Made by a program: the position numbers and the translations under genes
From: Rhodocyclales bacterium RIFCSPLOWO2_02_FULL_63_24
GTDB taxonomy: Bacteria; Pseudomonadota; Gammaproteobacteria; Burkholderiales; Rhodocyclaceae
Direction: 5' to 3'
NCBI GenBank assembly: GCA_001828935.1
Contig: MHZX01000147.1
Span: 536 to 55,828 of the forward strand
DNA length: 55,293 nucleotides
The notes under the pieces: generated by a model
What the model was told of the DNA's origin: nothing
The model's database searches: none
Seen by the model: only the letters and a program-made list of their open reading frames with translations
Part shown: positions 53,799 through 55,293 of the stretch, piece by piece
How the letters are laid out: every line of letters starts with the position of its first letter
Position numbering within the stretch: position 1 is the stretch's first letter

Positions 53799-54671
53799 TC
53801 AGGCTGGTGCCAGGTTGTCCGCCAGTTCGCCGGCCAGGTCCCTGCATCCGCCTTCGACGATCTGTATTCCCTGTCGCGCGCAGAAGCGCCGCTCCTTGTC
53901 GGTCGGCTCGGCGATCAGGGCCCAGCCGGTGGGTTGCGTCGCCGCGTCGTAGATCAGGTCGGAGAACACCATGCGTTCGGAATCGCGGTTGAGGCGCAGG
54001 CCCAGCAGCAGGTAACGCTTGCCGCGGCGGCGGGCCTTGACGAAGGAAGGCACGGCGAAGCCGCCCATCAGCTCGGTGATGTAATCGACATAATCGGCGT
54101 CGGACGCGATGTAGCTCGGCTGCGGCAGCGGCGCGCCCATCGGCTTGAACAGGACCGGCAGGCTCGGGTCGGCCTGGGCCGGGTCGATCTCGGCATAGCT
54201 GTCGCCGTCGTGGGCGAACAGCTTGAAGCGGTAGTCGGTGCCGCTGCGGTTGCCAACCACGCGTGCGCAGCCGAGGATCAGCAGGTGCGGGACATGGGCG
54301 TAGCTGTCCAGCAGTTGCGTGTCGCGGTTGATGTCGATCACGTAGGGTGGGGCGATCGCCGCCAGCCAGTCGTGGAGCGACGCACGCGTCCATTTGCGGG
54401 TGCCGTAGGTGGCGTCGAGGAAGCGGGTGACGGCGCTGCGGCCGCGTTTGAGTTCGACGTTCATCGCCGCGCGCGGGAATTCGTACATCAGCTTGGGCGC
54501 CATCGGCTGGCCGTTGTTCATGGCCAGGATCAGTTGTTCGCTGGTGGCCGGCATCGATCGGCCGTCGAGCGTCGATGTCACGTCGGCCAGCGCGCCGGGG
54601 CCGAGATAGGGAACGATGCTGCCATCGGCGAGGCCGGCCCGCCATTGCTCCACAAGTGCGATGGGTAACAT
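53799..54671 (-). CDS. SIR2-like protein under NifA/sigma-54-type control
   Basis: The start at ATG 54671 gives 290 aa and is preceded by GGAG; an in-frame ATG at 54797 lies upstream of the promoter and is rejected. The N-terminus LVEQWRAGLADGSIVPYLGP and GALADVT resembles the nucleotide-binding glycine loop of SIR2_2-type domains (usually GxVPFLGAGAS). PPYVIDINRDTQLLDS (about 127-142) resembles the later YDxNxDxL-like motif of such proteins. I recall SIR2-like genes near nif genes in related bacteria, but no function is established to my knowledge. Upstream lie a GG-N10-GC promoter and an exact TGT-N10-ACA site. Confidence 0.68.
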   Translation of the reverse strand: MLPIALVEQWRAGLADGSIVPYLGPGALADVTSTLDGRSMPATSEQLILAMNNGQPMAPKLMYEFPRAAMNVELKRGRSAVTRFLDATYGTRKWTRASLHDWLAAIAPPYVIDINRDTQLLDSYAHVPHLLILGCARVVGNRSGTDYRFKLFAHDGDSYAEIDPAQADPSLPVLFKPMGAPLPQPSYIASDADYVDYITELMGGFAVPSFVKARRRGKRYLLLGLRLNRDSERMVFSDLIYDAATQPTGWALIAEPTDKERRFCARQGIQIVEGGCRDLAGELADNLAPA

Positions 54672-54705
54672 TTCAATGTTCTCCGAGTGAAATGTTTTCC
54701 CTCTC

Positions 54706-54719
54706 GCAAGAAGCGCACC
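54706..54719 (-). promoter_or_regulatory. Sigma-54 promoter of the SIR2-like gene
   Basis: On the minus strand GGGTGCGCTTCTTGCGA has GG and GC exactly 10 bp apart and a perfect TTGC -12 box; the -24 box is weaker. It lies 35 bp upstream of the ATG, with a NifA-type site 41 bp further upstream. Confidence 0.65.
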
Positions 54720-54759
54720 CGCCCCGCAAGCCTTGTCCGCCAAGGGCGATGCCGCGGAT

Positions 54760-54775
54760 TGTCGGACTTGCGACA
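54760..54775. promoter_or_regulatory. NifA upstream activator sequence for the SIR2-like gene
   Basis: TGT-CGGACTTGCG-ACA fits the NifA consensus exactly and shares the inner TTGCG with the nifB site (TGT-CGCGTTTGCG-ACA). Spacing to the -24/-12 element is similar to that at nifB. Confidence 0.75.
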
Positions 54776-54987
54776 AGGACTTGTGGAACTGCGCCATGCC
54801 AAGAGTCGGCGCTGGTGTTGCGGCGGATTGCCTTTGTTATCTCAGGCCACGAGGCTTTTCGTACTCGTGGAGGATGTCATAGCTTTCAAAGCATCATCCA
54901 GCTTGAAGATTTAAGCCAATCGCTCGGTATGGGCACAGTCAGTCAAGCCTGCAACTGTTTGCTGTCCGTCGGTTCCTACTTCAAACC

Positions 54988-55002
54988 GTGACAATATGTC
55001 AC
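54988..55002. other. Palindrome between the SIR2-like gene and the right-edge gene
   Basis: GTGACA-ATA-TGTCAC is a perfect 6-bp inverted repeat 5 bp after the stop of the partial right-edge gene. The surrounding 54780-55006 stretch also has CCACGAG/CTCGTGG (about 54850-54875), which may be a weak terminator. I see no coding sequence in this stretch that I trust. Confidence 0.35.
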
Positions 55003-55006
55003 GCTT

Positions 55007-55293
55007 TCATGCGGCACGCCCGAAACGTTCTAGCCACTGCTTGCGGTGGCTAAACAGCAAGACAGAGGTGGTTACACTGAGGAAGGTAATTGCCTTGCCA
55101 AGTTCTTCGTCGCCTGGAATATCTTCAACAACGACAATGCGCTGGTCTTCGTCGGAGCCCGCCGACTTGAGGTCAAGCATTTTACCGCCGGCTTTATAGA
55201 CGTTTCCCCAGTCGATATGCTCGTCACCGCTTGCAACCGGCTGTATGAACTGCCGACCGCCAGTGGGCAAATCGATAACAAAGGGAAATTCAA
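55007..55293 (-). CDS. C-terminal part of a membrane-anchored protein (partial)
   Basis: The frame is open to the right edge. The visible 94 residues read FVIDLPTGGRQFIQPVASGD, then DWGNVYKAGGKMLDLKSAGS, and end with a single hydrophobic helix (AITFLSVTTSVLLF) followed by a basic tail, SHRKQWLERFGRAA. This is like the anchor-plus-Arg/Lys ending of surface proteins sorted at the cell envelope, though no PEP-CTERM or GlyGly motif is present. The N-terminal domain needed to name it is outside the window. Codon use is less GC-rich than in the nif genes. Confidence 0.5.
   Translation of the reverse strand, partial: EFPFVIDLPTGGRQFIQPVASGDEHIDWGNVYKAGGKMLDLKSAGSDEDQRIVVVEDIPGDEELGKAITFLSVTTSVLLFSHRKQWLERFGRAA

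Overview
The window is GC-rich chromosomal DNA from a diazotrophic, chemotactic betaproteobacterium. The gene families and nif/rnf/che arrangement suggest Rhodocyclales or a close relative; this is an inference from gene content, since no rRNA or tRNA gene was recognised. Genes are tightly packed, with many 4-bp ATGA stop/start overlaps.

Region 1 (1-8.7 kb) is the right-hand end of a siphovirus-like prophage: tail-tip genes (DUF1833 protein, NlpC/P60-like protein, tail-tip protein J), small late genes, a lysis cassette (two holin-like membrane proteins, M15 endolysin, overlapping inner and outer spanins), an antisense lipoprotein, a DNA adenine methylase and a frameshifted DUF6900-like gene. 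It ends at a strong terminator followed by two identical 36-bp repeats.

Region 2 (8.7-13.9 kb) holds an acyl-CoA thioesterase, a two-domain hot-dog dehydratase, an acyl-CoA dehydrogenase remnant, a DUF3820 protein, a chemoreceptor and a divergent HD-GYP protein.

Region 3 (13.9-38.8 kb) is a nitrogen-fixation island. nifV-cysE-TPR-nifW-nifZ-nifM lies behind a sigma-54 promoter and is followed by a chemoreceptor. On the opposite strand is a complete Rnf operon (rnfG-E-rseC-A-B-C-D-H), which would supply low-potential electrons to nitrogenase. nifL-nifA-nifF diverges from it, and the shared gap holds one NifA-type TGT-N10-ACA site between two -24/-12 promoters. A PaeR7I-type restriction-modification pair abuts nifF and appears to have destroyed a short nifZ-like gene. 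After a Crp/Fnr-type regulator and a dead SDR gene comes a NifA/sigma-54-type operon: nifB, 4Fe-4S ferredoxin, nifO-like gene, 2Fe-2S ferredoxin, FeSII (Shethna)-like protein and draG. nifHDK, nifEN and draT are not in the window.

Region 4 (38.8-52.7 kb) is a chemosensory cluster: FliA-type sigma factor, cheR that lacks its usual N-terminal domain, double-CheW protein, chemoreceptor, CheA with receiver, CheB, a 1253-aa hybrid kinase carrying a NifL-like PAS domain, and a second response-regulator/kinase. A fossil CheW-like gene end lies just before cheR.

Region 5 (52.7-55.3 kb, minus strand) has a CheW-like gene with a truncated N-terminus. Upstream of it, a SIR2-like gene carries its own NifA site and -24/-12 promoter, so it looks like an uncharacterised member of the nitrogen-fixation regulon. 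A partial membrane-anchored protein runs off the right edge.

A second layer runs through the window: a dispersed 24-bp repeat (core CCAGCGCCGACT) sits in interdomain linkers or gene ends of nifA, cheA, a kinase and other genes. Palindromic elements are inserted in frame in cysE and the dehydratase, and stem-loop repeats fill the nifW-nifZ, nifL-nifA and rnfA-rnfB gaps.
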